Shown here: positions 42,890-51,037 of the stretch, piece by piece | Layout: the number at the start of each line of letters is the position of its first letter | Numbering within the stretch: the stretch's first letter is position 1 | NCBI RefSeq assembly: GCF_000223985.1 | Contig: NZ_AFWV01000011.1 | Location: 124,001 to 188,000, forward strand | Reading direction: 5' to 3' | DNA: 64,000 nt | Source of the DNA: Thiocapsa marina 5811 | GTDB taxonomy: Bacteria > Pseudomonadota > Gammaproteobacteria > Chromatiales > Chromatiaceae | Translations under genes and position numbers: made by a program | Notes under the pieces: generated by a model | Told to the model about the DNA's origin: nothing | Databases searched by the model: none | The model's input: the letters and a program-made list of their open reading frames with translations, nothing else

Positions 42890-44935
42890 ATGTCTGATTA
42901 CAATGCCGAGGACGTCCGCAACATTGCCCTGGTCGGTCACGCCGGATCCGGCAAGACCACGCTGGTCGAAGCGCTGCTCGCCGCGACCGGAGTGATCTCG
43001 ACACCCGGCAGCGTGACCAAAGGAACCACGGTCTGCGACTTCGATGCGATGGAAAAGGAGCTGCTCCACTCCCTGGACGCTTCCATTACCAGCTTCGACG
43101 CCCACGACAAGCACGTCAACCTCATCGATACCCCCGGCTATCCGGATTTCCTGGGACGCTCCATCTCGGTCCTGCCGGCCGTCGAGACCGCTGCGATCGT
43201 CATCAACGCGCAGTCCGGAATCGAGCCGATGACCCTGCGGATGATGAAGGCCGCCGACAACCGCAACCTCTGCCGCATGATCATCGTCAATCAGATCGAC
43301 GCGCCGGAGGTCGATCTGGCCCAGCTGACCGATCAAATACGCGAGACCTTCGGCGCCGAATGCCTCCCGATCAACCTGCCCGCCGAAGGCGGCCAACGCG
43401 TCATCGACTGCTTCTTTCAACCGAGCGGCGAAGGCGCCGACTTCTCGTCCGTCGCCGAGGCGCATAGCCGGATTATCGACCAGGTGGTCGAGGTCGACGA
43501 AGCCCTGATGGAGGTCTATCTCGAGCAGGGCCAAGAGCTCAAGCCCGAGCAGCTGCACGACCCCTTCGAGGCGGCGCTGCGCGAGGCGCACCTCATCCCG
43601 ATCTGTTACGTGTCGGCAGCGACCGGGGCCGGCGTGAACGAGCTCATCGAGATCATCACCCGCCTCATGCCGAATCCTTCGGAAGGCAATCCCCCGCCCT
43701 TCCTCAAGGGCGAAGGCGCCGACATGAGTCCTGTGAGCGTCGATCCGGACCCCGGCAAGCACGCCATCGCACACGTCTTCAAGATCATCAACGACCCTTT
43801 CCGCGGCAAGCTCGGGATCTTCCGCATCCATCAGGGACGCATCACGGCACAAAGCCAGCTTTACATCGGCGACGCACGCAAGCCGTTCAAGGTCAACCAT
43901 CTGTATCGCCTCCACGGCGCCGAGCAGATCGAAGTGCCCGAGGGTGTTCCCGGCGATATCCTGGCGGTCTCCCGAATCGACGACATCCATTTCGACGCCG
44001 TCCTGCATGACTCTCACGAGGAGGATCATTTCCATCTCTCGAGCCTGGAGTGTCCCGTTCCCCTGTTCGGTCTTGCGATCCACCCGACCAAGCGCGGCGA
44101 CGAGCAGAAGCTCACCGATGCCCTGCACAAGCTCGAATCCGAAGATCCCTGCTTCCACGTCGAGCATAACGCCACGGCCAACGAGACGGTCATGCGCGGG
44201 CTCGGCGAGCTGCATCTGCGCGTCCTCCTACGCCGACTCTCGGAGCAATATCACGTCGAGGTCGAGAGCCATCCACCGAGCATCCCCTACCGCGAGACCA
44301 TCACGGCCCCCGCCGAGGGACATCATCGTCACAAGAAGCAAACCGGCGGTGCCGGACAATTCGGCGAGGTCTATCTGCGCGTCGAGCCCATGGAGCGCGG
44401 CGCCGGCTTCGAGTTCGTCGATGCCGTCGTCGGCGGCGTGATCCCGAACAACTTCATCCCCTCCATCGAAAAAGGCGTGCGACAGGTCCTCGAGGAAGGC
44501 GCCATCGCCGGTTATCCGATGCACGATGTCCGCGTGACCGTCTACGACGGCAAGTTCCACCCCGTCGACTCCAAAGACATCGCCTTCGCGACGGCAGGAC
44601 GCAAGGCGTTCATCGAGGCGATCGAGAAGGCCCGCCCGGTCCTGCTCGAACCGATCGTAAAGATCCGCATCACTGCCCAAGGCACCGCGATGGGCGACCT
44701 CGCGGGCGATCTCTCCAGCCGCCGCGGCCGTATCAACGGCAGCGACAGCAAGAGCCGCGGCCGGATCGTCATCGAGGGCGAGGTTCCGCTCGCCGAGCTC
44801 GACGGCTACGATGCACGTTTGAAGGCCCTGACAGGCGGTGAAGGCACCTACAGCATCGAGCTGAGTCACTACGACACGGTGCCCGCCAACATCCAGAAAC
44901 AGCTCGCAGACGCCTACCAGCGCGCCGAAGACTGA
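42890..44935 (+). CDS. fusA2: Elongation factor G-like translational GTPase (EF-G paralogue)
   Basis: GTPase of 681 aa, slightly shorter than canonical EF-G (~700). G1 is GHAGSGKTT (residues 16-24), G3 DTPGYPDF (about 77-84), and the later domains follow EF-G order: domain II (GKHAIAHVFKIINDPFRGK), III (HVEHNATANETVMRGLGELHL), IV (HKKQTGGAGQFGEVYL) and V (GRGRINGSDS region). The G4 motif is NQID, not NKxD. It stands alone rather than in the str operon (rpsL-rpsG-fusA-tuf), so it is a paralogue, perhaps used in ribosome recycling or stress. Not tetracycline-resistance type by motif. Confidence 0.88.
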   Translation: MSDYNAEDVRNIALVGHAGSGKTTLVEALLAATGVISTPGSVTKGTTVCDFDAMEKELLHSLDASITSFDAHDKHVNLIDTPGYPDFLGRSISVLPAVETAAIVINAQSGIEPMTLRMMKAADNRNLCRMIIVNQIDAPEVDLAQLTDQIRETFGAECLPINLPAEGGQRVIDCFFQPSGEGADFSSVAEAHSRIIDQVVEVDEALMEVYLEQGQELKPEQLHDPFEAALREAHLIPICYVSAATGAGVNELIEIITRLMPNPSEGNPPPFLKGEGADMSPVSVDPDPGKHAIAHVFKIINDPFRGKLGIFRIHQGRITAQSQLYIGDARKPFKVNHLYRLHGAEQIEVPEGVPGDILAVSRIDDIHFDAVLHDSHEEDHFHLSSLECPVPLFGLAIHPTKRGDEQKLTDALHKLESEDPCFHVEHNATANETVMRGLGELHLRVLLRRLSEQYHVEVESHPPSIPYRETITAPAEGHHRHKKQTGGAGQFGEVYLRVEPMERGAGFEFVDAVVGGVIPNNFIPSIEKGVRQVLEEGAIAGYPMHDVRVTVYDGKFHPVDSKDIAFATAGRKAFIEAIEKARPVLLEPIVKIRITAQGTAMGDLAGDLSSRRGRINGSDSKSRGRIVIEGEVPLAELDGYDARLKALTGGEGTYSIELSHYDTVPANIQKQLADAYQRAED

Positions 44936-44981
44936 ACCGGCCCAACGCGGACCGGCGACCCACGTCGGTCCGTGCTCCATC

Positions 44982-45507
44982 GCAGGAGAAGATATCTCTC
45001 ACCTGATAAGCGAGGCCCGGTATCTGCACACCCTCCTGCTCAGCGGCGCCCGCCGCAACGAGATTGCCACCCTGACCCGGGAGAATGTCGACTTCCAATA
45101 GGCAAGCATGACGCCCCGCGACAAGGTGGAAGGCGAGCGCACCATCCCGTCGACGCCTTACGTGGCATCACTGCTCGGCGCCCTGCCCCGCCGCAACGCC
45201 TGGGTGTTCAGCAGCCCGACCAGCGAATCCGGCCACATCACCGAGCCGCGCATCCTGCACAACCGCGCCCTGACCGCCGCGGGACTCCCGCCGCTGAGCC
45301 TGCACGGCATACGCCGCTCTTTCGGCACGTTGAGCGAGTGGATCGAGATGCCGGTCGGGATCGTCACGCAGATCCAAGGCCACAAGCCCAGCGCCACCGC
45401 CGAGAAGCACTACCGGCGCCGCCCGCTCGATCTGCTGCGGAAATGGCATACCGGTCTGGAGGGCTGGATTCTCGATCAGGCCGGTCTCGTGCAACCGGCG
45501 GCATCGA
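44982..45507 (+). pseudogene. Truncated tyrosine recombinase (phage-type integrase) with internal stop
   Basis: C-terminal catalytic part only. Before the stop: SEARYLHTLLLSGARRNEIATLTRENVDFQ (with the first catalytic Arg), then an in-frame TAG at 45099-45101, then RDKVEGERTIP, LHGIRRSFGTL, IQGHKPSATAEKHYRRR (His, Arg, His and Tyr nucleophile). The TAG sits where a TGG Trp codon would be plausible. The N-terminal domain is missing. Without a stop of its own, the frame now runs into the antitoxin gene. Remnant of an integrated element. Confidence 0.75.
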
Positions 45508-45524
45508 GGAGGTCAAGAAACGCG

Positions 45525-45869
45525 ATGAACGCACGGACTGATTACCAGACCATCGTCCGCAACGGGGAGCCCGCGTTCGTGCTGGTGCCGGTCGCCGACT
45601 GGGAGCGCGTCCGACCGCTGCTCGAGCAGGTCGCCGCGGGGGACGGCATTCCGCAGGCCGTGGTAGAGGCCCATGTCCTGCACGACGTGCCCCTCGTGCG
45701 GGCCTGGCGCGAGCATCTGGGGCTGACTCAAGACGCCGTTGCCGAGCGCGCCGGGATGCAGCAGTCGACCCTGGCGCGACTGGAGCGCGGCGAGATCAAG
45801 CCACGCACCGCAACCCTGGCCCGCCTCGCCGCCGCCATGGGGATCGGCTTGGAGCAACTGCGGGCTTGA
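45525..45869 (+). CDS. XRE-family HTH protein, probable type II antitoxin
   Basis: 114 aa. The first ~35 residues (TDYQTIVRNGEPAFVLVPVADWERVRPLLEQ) resemble antitoxin N-termini of the RelE-partner type, and the C-terminal HTH is VRAWREHLGLTQDAVAERAGMQQSTLARLERGEIKPRTATLARLAAAMG. The ATG at 45525 has GAGGAGG about 12 bases upstream. No intact toxin gene lies next to it; a short out-of-frame tail (EEVKKRDERTD) ends just inside its start and might be a toxin remnant. It is in frame with the broken integrase. Confidence 0.75.
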   Translation: MNARTDYQTIVRNGEPAFVLVPVADWERVRPLLEQVAAGDGIPQAVVEAHVLHDVPLVRAWREHLGLTQDAVAERAGMQQSTLARLERGEIKPRTATLARLAAAMGIGLEQLRA

Positions 45870-46187
45870 CCGCCGAAAGACCCTCAAAACAGCAGGCCCC
45901 GTGGCGGCACTACCCGCTTCGAGGCCCTGACCATCACCACCTGAACGGAGGTCGGCAATGGCTGAGGAGCAGGATAGCGCAGAGACTGTCCCTGCGCGAA
46001 ATTGGGCGCTCCACGAGAAGCCACCTATACGGTCGCGGAGATCGTTCAGCACTGGTGTGAGATCCCCGATCACCACGCCTTGAGTCTCGATCGCAGGACG
46101 CTGCTTCCGTATGCCATGCCTTGGGTCGGTCAGGACACTTAGAGTCCCGACTCAAGGGGAGTCCCTTTGCAGCATCGTCGATGTCCT
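45870..46187. other. Degenerate island DNA, no intact gene
   Basis: Short interrupted frames only. On the plus strand an ATG at 45958 with GGAGG upstream opens a frame that ends after 41 codons, and another frame reads YTVAEIVQHWCEIPDHHALSLDRR (about 46025-46095) before a stop, suggesting a frameshifted small gene that I cannot identify. Confidence 0.4.
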
Positions 46188-46313
46188 TCAGCAGGTGCCG
46201 CTCGGGTCGGCCTCCACGGGAGCCGGCACACCCAGCATCGCGCACAGGTCGATGAAGTGAGATTTCGCGAACGCGCGCTCGGTGAGGGTTACGCCTCGCC
46301 GCTTGGTGACCAT
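46188..46313 (-). pseudogene. N-terminal fragment of a class I SAM-dependent DNA methyltransferase (MmeI-like)
   Basis: A 41-codon frame starting ATG at 46313 encodes TLTERAFAKSHFIDLCAMLG and PAPVEADPSG, which matches the start of the large MmeI/BREX-type DNA methyltransferase proteins as I remember them (xxxERSAAQEHFIDLCxLLGxxxPxExDPxG). It ends at a TGA at 46188 where the family would continue with the Tyr/Phe-Glu-x-Gly region. No further similarity is seen downstream, so only a stub remains. Confidence 0.6.
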
Positions 46314-46409
46314 CGTCTCCGATGCGGCCGGGCCCACGCCATCGACCCCGCATATCGATCTGCATTTCCCATTTCTGGCGACATAGTGGCTACATAAATC
46401 CGAGCCAAC

Positions 46410-46449
46410 AAAAAAGGGCTTACGACAACTTGTCGTAAGCCCTTTTTTT
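46410..46449. terminator. Bidirectional terminator between the island and tRNA-fMet
   Basis: Perfect 13-bp stem GGGCTTACGACAA/TTGTCGTAAGCCC with A-run before and T-run after, so it works on both strands. On the minus strand it terminates the tRNA transcript. Confidence 0.9.
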
Positions 46450-46451
46450 AT

Positions 46452-46528
<77 letters not shown>

Positions 46529-46540
46529 ACTGAGTCAACA

Positions 46541-46569
46541 AGGTTACAGTGGAAGAGCCGAAAGCGCAA
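46541..46569 (-). promoter_or_regulatory. Sigma70-type promoter of tRNA-fMet
   Basis: On the minus strand TTGCGC (46564-46569), 17 bp spacer, TAACCT (46541-46546), with the tRNA starting 12 bp downstream. Confidence 0.55.
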
Positions 46570-46666
46570 GCCCTTTCGATCGTCGATTTGCTCGAACTGC
46601 ATCCAGCCCCCCCTTCGGACGCGTCGCGATCTGGAAAGGATGAAGGATGCTGCCGAGGGTCGCGGC

Positions 46667-47149
46667 TCAGTCTGACCCTGGAGACACCGCCAGCTTGCTC
46701 GGCTTGAACCGCTGCATGTAGGGGTTGTCGTGGCGTCGCTCGACGATGAGATAGGGGCGCTTGGCTTTCTCGTGACACTGGTTGCAGGCGCCGAGGAGCC
46801 GGTTGTAATCGGCATCGACGAGGGCCTCGTCGCCTGATTCGAAGGATGCCTCGAGGGTTTCGAAGCTCGGTACGAGGATCTCTTTGACCAAATTGCCGAT
46901 GGGCACGCCATCGGCCTCGTCGATATCTTCGATCTTCTCGATCACCTCTTCGACCTCGTGGATGTAATAGGCGATGAGCCGCTTGTTGCCGGCATCGACG
47001 GAGAGACCGAGCTTGTGCGCGTAGTATTGGAGGCGGCCCATCCAAGTCACCAGTCCGAGATCATGCTCTTCGTCGCCTGCAAGGACCGGCAAGGGTCCGG
47101 TCAGGAGGGCGGCAACCAAGATCACCGGGATGCTTGTCGTTCGGATCAT
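46667..47149 (-). CDS. Exported mono-heme c-type cytochrome-like protein
   Basis: 160 aa with a signal peptide (TTSIPVILVAALLTGPLPVLAG) and a single heme site CNQCH near residue 124. The mature protein is helical (MGRLQYYAHKLGLSVDAGNKRLIAYYIHEVEEVIEKIE), which recalls cytochrome c'/c556-type bundles, and the tail RPYLIVERRHDNPYMQRFKP follows the heme. The exact family is not recognised. ATG at 47149 with GAGGAC upstream. Maturation would depend on the Ccm system encoded in this window. Heme number and location are inferred. Confidence 0.75.
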   Translation of the reverse strand: MIRTTSIPVILVAALLTGPLPVLAGDEEHDLGLVTWMGRLQYYAHKLGLSVDAGNKRLIAYYIHEVEEVIEKIEDIDEADGVPIGNLVKEILVPSFETLEASFESGDEALVDADYNRLLGACNQCHEKAKRPYLIVERRHDNPYMQRFKPSKLAVSPGSD

Positions 47150-47193
47150 AAGGGTGTCCTCTTTTCTGATGCGTTGAAGGTGTTCCGACGGCC

Positions 47194-47277
47194 TAAGCCG
47201 CGTCCAGAGCGAGACGCTCATTTTCGAGCGAGATCGACGTTTGGCGCATCCACGTCCCTTAGCGGAAACGCGGCTTA
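47194..47277. repeat. Interspersed inverted-end repeat, subgroup B, copy 3
   Basis: 84 bp from TAAGCCGCGTCCAGAGCGA to AACGCGGCTTA; the ends carry a matching G/C change that keeps the pairing. The inner block CGCTCATTTTCG aligns with the reversed 28295 copy. Confidence 0.8.
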
Positions 47278-47297
47278 AAATCATATATTTTTTAATA

Positions 47298-47388
47298 TTT
47301 TAAACCGCGCAAGCTCCAGCACTCGTCGAGTACTACCGGGGCCAATCCCTTCCGAAAACATCGCGTATCGCGCTGGGCGCGGTTTAAA
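47298..47388. repeat. Interspersed inverted-end repeat, subgroup A, copy 4
   Basis: 91 bp from TTTTAAACCGCGC to GGGCGCGGTTTAAA, matching the 13367 copy along its length (CTCCAGC, CCGGGGCC, ATCCC, AAAACATCGCGTA). Its right end includes the TAA stop (47384-47386) of the diheme cytochrome gene. Confidence 0.85.
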
Positions 47389-48820
47389 GGGTCTTGAGAT
47401 ACTCGAGCAGCGCCAGACGCTCGGATTCGGTCAGATCGTCGCCGAAGGTGTGGCCCCGATTGCCGTAGCCCGGGAGGCCGGTGTCGTAGATGTGGTTGCG
47501 CTCCTCCCAGCTCATGGCGCCGGCCTTGCCGTTGTCCAAAGTCCGATAGGTCCAGCCGAGGCCGACCTCATCATACGCGGGCCGGGCGTCGCCTTCTCGA
47601 TCGAACCGCCAGAAGGTCGGGCGCGAGCGGCTGTCGAGCAGGGCTGCAAGCGTCGGCACCGAGCCGTTGTGCAGATAGGGCGCGGTCGCCCAGACGCCGT
47701 CGAGGGGTGGTGCGACATATCCCAGCGCAGGCGCGGCCTGAGACAGCTCGCCGTAGAAAGAGCTTCCGAACCATTTTAGGAAGCGGTCCGCATCGCTGAA
47801 ACCCTTGCGCGCGAGCTCGGGATCGGTCTCGACCTTGCCGAGCGCGATGACGCGATTGGGATAGGTCGGCTCCTCGCCGTACGTCCCGTGACACTCCTTG
47901 CAGGTCTTCTCGAAGACCGCGCCGCCGCGTTCGGCGAGCGCCCGATCGATGGCGAAAGGGTAATCGGGCGGCTGCAGGCTTGCCAGATAGGCGCGCACGT
48001 CGACAAACCAGGCGTCGATCTCGGCGGCCTCCTCGACCGAATCGGTACAGGTGGTCGAGGCGAGGATCATGTAGCGGACGTGGTCGCCGCGCCCTTCGCC
48101 GTTGTAGAACATTGCGTGTTTTTTGCCCATGTTCCACCACGGCGGAACGCTCACCGGGAGCGGCGCCTGCGGCGGCGGCTCTATCAGGGGCGTGTCCGAC
48201 CAGGCCAGCGTCTCCGGGTCGCGGTGCGCCATCAAGGCCAGGGTCAGGTTGTTTGCGGAGTTCACGCCGACGGTGTCGGTCATCATGTAGTCGGCGATGG
48301 CACCGATCCGATCGGCCCAGCGCCGCCACTGTGTCGCTTCGGGTCCGTCCTCGACCAGTGCGGCGGACGCCTCGATCCCGATCAAGGGATCGATGGTCAG
48401 ATCGAGAAACGCGTTCCCCAGGCCCATGACCAGCTCCCCGTTGAAGGTCGACGCATGGCAGGCCAGACAGTTCGAGGTCACGATCTCGACACCCGAAGCG
48501 GCCACATGGGAGGTCAGCATGTACGGCAGCCCGGCATTGCGTCCCGTGCGGCCCGGGAACTGCGGACCCGCATCCTGCGCGGCCTCTCGGGTCTTGAGAT
48601 AGGCGTTGTAGGGCAGACCACAGGTGACGACCGAGCGGTTGAGGAGCGCGTCGTAACCCCTGTCGGGGTCACCCGGACGCTGGGGATATGCCGGGATCTC
48701 CCCGACCTCGGCCTTGTAGACGCCGTCCTTCTCGGTCGGACCTCGGTCGCAGCCGAGCAAGGACAAGGTCAGCAGGATCAGCGGGACCTGAATCGACGGA
48801 TAACGGATTTCAAATGCCAT
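47384..48820 (-). CDS. Diheme c-type cytochrome lipoprotein (peroxidase/RoxA-like)
   Basis: 478 aa. A lipoprotein signal (LILLTLSLLGC) predicts membrane anchoring. Heme sites are CLACH (about residue 118) and CKECH (about 312). The region PPLDGVWATAPYLHNGSVPTL is typical of MauG/cytochrome c peroxidase and RoxA-like proteins, where it lies near the active heme. Length (478 aa) is between bacterial CCP (~330) and RoxA (~680), so activity is uncertain. The stop codon comes from the adjacent repeat. Confidence 0.8.
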   Translation of the reverse strand: MAFEIRYPSIQVPLILLTLSLLGCDRGPTEKDGVYKAEVGEIPAYPQRPGDPDRGYDALLNRSVVTCGLPYNAYLKTREAAQDAGPQFPGRTGRNAGLPYMLTSHVAASGVEIVTSNCLACHASTFNGELVMGLGNAFLDLTIDPLIGIEASAALVEDGPEATQWRRWADRIGAIADYMMTDTVGVNSANNLTLALMAHRDPETLAWSDTPLIEPPPQAPLPVSVPPWWNMGKKHAMFYNGEGRGDHVRYMILASTTCTDSVEEAAEIDAWFVDVRAYLASLQPPDYPFAIDRALAERGGAVFEKTCKECHGTYGEEPTYPNRVIALGKVETDPELARKGFSDADRFLKWFGSSFYGELSQAAPALGYVAPPLDGVWATAPYLHNGSVPTLAALLDSRSRPTFWRFDREGDARPAYDEVGLGWTYRTLDNGKAGAMSWEERNHIYDTGLPGYGNRGHTFGDDLTESERLALLEYLKTL

Positions 48821-48880
48821 AATGACCCGGTTAGGATGACCCGGCCGCGATGACCGGGTTCGATTGAGAGAGCGACTAGA

Positions 48881-50047
48881 TCAGATCCCGGACCGCGCCG
48901 GCACCTCGGCCGTCGTGTCGATCCGTCCGTGACCGGCGATGGCCTCTCCGCCTAGACGACCCTCGGCCTGCACCGCACCGCTCCAGAGTCGGACCCGGTC
49001 GTCGGCCTCTTGATTCCGCGCCAGCGGGATAAGCTCCAGCTCGAGCTCCAGGATCGGGATGCTCAAACGCCAAGCCACCGGGTAGCGCGCGCCGCTGCGC
49101 GGGCTCAGCCAGTGCTCGACCGCTTCGAGCCGGATCTCGCGGCGCCGAAAACTCTGCACCTGCCCGTCTGCGAGGATCAAGGCACAGGCCGGGATGGGTG
49201 TACCCGTACCGTCTTCGCGGCGCAACTGCAGACAGACCAGCTCGCGGTCCCGGTCGAGCTGGATCGCGAACCGGTTCAACCCGACTCGGCTCCGGCCCGT
49301 CGGAAGCATCCCCCAAGCATGATCGAGCCAGACCTGCCCCTCTACCGACCGGGGCTCGCCGTCCAGGGTCAGGGTACCGGCGGCCGCCATGCGCGGGAGC
49401 AGATACGCATGCAGCCCCGACGCGCCGATATCGCGTCCCAAGAGGCCGAGATCGGCGAAGGCGACGGGGCTCTTGCCGGCGACCAGATCCAGGCTCAAGG
49501 CCGGCCCCTCGCCACCTGCGACCAGACGCATCCTTGGCCGGTCCGGTTCGCCGTCGGACAGCGACAGAGACCAGTCCTCGATCCAGACCGATCTGAGTTG
49601 CGCGTCGGCTCCGGCCAGTCCCGCAGCGGCACGCGTCAACCGCGCCGCCGACTGCACCCCGGGCGCGTCGGCACGAATCAGCGTGAGTCGACCGCGGTAA
49701 ACGGCGTTGGCCGCCCAGGCGGATGCACGTGGCGGAGACTCGGCAGCGAGCGCGAGACGTGTGATGCCGAGCTGAAAGTCGTAGCGCCCGCCCGAGGCAT
49801 CGGTGAGCTGCCCGAACAGAGTCCACAGCTCCCCGCGATACTCGGGATGGGCGCCATGATCCGCGGGGAAGCGCGATGGTCTGTCCTCGACGACCTCGAC
49901 AAAACCGTCTGCGCCGAGATCGCTATAGAGTAGGGCGTTTAGGGAAGGTTCAGGCGTCGATTCAGGCCCCCTGGGCCCCGGCGTCCAGAGGGAGGCGAGA
50001 CCCGCGAGCAGAACCGAAAGGCCGAGCAGGACGAAAAGCGGCTTCAT
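48881..50047 (-). CDS. AttH/CrtC-like lipocalin-fold protein
   Basis: 388 aa with one N-terminal hydrophobic segment (LFVLLGLSVLLAGLASLW). The beta-rich body resembles the CrtC/AttH group: DFQLGITRLAL, YLLPRMAAAGTLTLDGE, and the motif VWLDHAWGMLP, close to the conserved DHxWG of that family. CrtC itself is carotenoid 1,2-hydratase; whether this protein acts on carotenoids or another lipid is not shown. ATG at 50047 was chosen; the frame upstream to 50125 has no support. The M48 protease gene ends 7 bp upstream. Confidence 0.72.
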   Translation of the reverse strand: MKPLFVLLGLSVLLAGLASLWTPGPRGPESTPEPSLNALLYSDLGADGFVEVVEDRPSRFPADHGAHPEYRGELWTLFGQLTDASGGRYDFQLGITRLALAAESPPRASAWAANAVYRGRLTLIRADAPGVQSAARLTRAAAGLAGADAQLRSVWIEDWSLSLSDGEPDRPRMRLVAGGEGPALSLDLVAGKSPVAFADLGLLGRDIGASGLHAYLLPRMAAAGTLTLDGEPRSVEGQVWLDHAWGMLPTGRSRVGLNRFAIQLDRDRELVCLQLRREDGTGTPIPACALILADGQVQSFRRREIRLEAVEHWLSPRSGARYPVAWRLSIPILELELELIPLARNQEADDRVRLWSGAVQAEGRLGGEAIAGHGRIDTTAEVPARSGI

Positions 50048-50054
50048 GATCGCA

Positions 50055-50831
50055 TCAAGGCCGCGCAGCTTCATATTCGGCCATCGCCTGCGGGAGGAAC
50101 CGCTGGATCTGTGCGATGCGTGCATCGTCGAGCGGATGCGTGCTCAGGAACTCAGGAGTCGAGGCCCCATTGGCCCGGTTTTGGGATTGGAAGCGCTCCC
50201 AAAACCCGACGGCCTCGGTCGGGTCGAACCCGGCTCTGGCCATGTAAAGAAGTCCGACCCGATCGGCCTCGTACTCCTGGGTGCGCGAATAAGGAAGCAT
50301 GACGCCCACCTCGGTGCCCACGCCGTAGGCTTGCATGGCCAGATCCCGGGTAACCGCCGATTGGCTGCCGAGCGCGGCGGACAGCGCCGTGCCGCCGAGC
50401 TGCACGATCAGGTCCTGAGACATGCGCTCCGCGCCGTGGCGGGCCGTCACATGCGCGATCTCATGAGCGATCACGGTGGCGAGTCCGTCCTCGGTCTGCG
50501 TGATCGGCAGGATGCCGGTGTTGACGCCGATCTTCCCGCCGGGCAGCGCGAAAGCATTGGGCTCGTCGGATTCAAACAGCACGAACTCCCAGTGCGCATT
50601 CGGGATGCTCACGACGCTCGCGATGCGCCTGCCGACGGATTGGAGCTCGGCATTCGCCTGTCGGTCTCGCGAGACGGGCGTTTGCTGCTTGATCTTCTGA
50701 AACGACTGGAGACCCAGTTGAGCCTCTTGCGCACTGTCGATCAAGAGCACCTGGCGTCGGCCGGTCTCGGGTGCCGTGGCGCAACCGGCAACCGCCGCCA
50801 ACATGCAGGACGCGGCCAGGAGGCGACGCAC
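50055..50831 (-). CDS. M48 family metalloprotease lipoprotein (YcaL/LoiP/BepA-like)
   Basis: Zinc protease of the cell envelope. About 258 aa from GTG at 50831, which gives a proper lipoprotein signal (LLAASCMLAAVAGC). The catalytic motif is VIAHEIAHVTARHGAERM; the third ligand is in EYEADRVGLLYMARAGFDP; FLSTHPLDDARIAQI follows. The start is uncertain: longer in-frame starts reach 51020 but would place an Arg-rich tail before the signal, and GGAG lies too close to the GTG. Such proteases check outer-membrane protein assembly. Confidence 0.82.
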   Translation of the reverse strand: MRRLLAASCMLAAVAGCATAPETGRRQVLLIDSAQEAQLGLQSFQKIKQQTPVSRDRQANAELQSVGRRIASVVSIPNAHWEFVLFESDEPNAFALPGGKIGVNTGILPITQTEDGLATVIAHEIAHVTARHGAERMSQDLIVQLGGTALSAALGSQSAVTRDLAMQAYGVGTEVGVMLPYSRTQEYEADRVGLLYMARAGFDPTEAVGFWERFQSQNRANGASTPEFLSTHPLDDARIAQIQRFLPQAMAEYEAARP

Positions 50832-51037
50832 CTCCAACGATGCGAGCAGCCGCGTCTGAGCGAGCGCGCTGCGACGAGGTTGCGGTCTGGGAGGACCGCC
50901 GCGCAAACACCGGCCGACCATGCGGCAGGCGTGGAGAAAGCGTGGGGTCAGGTATCGCGCGTCCATGCGGGGAGAGTGGGGGCGCGCTACTCGGCACACC
51001 AGAGGCTCGGCCGAGCGCACTGCGCATCGGCGCCCGG

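Noticed and set aside
42890-44935. Ribosome-protection (TetM-like) tetracycline resistance protein
   Set aside because: Domain sequences follow EF-G-like proteins and no mobile context is linked directly to the gene.
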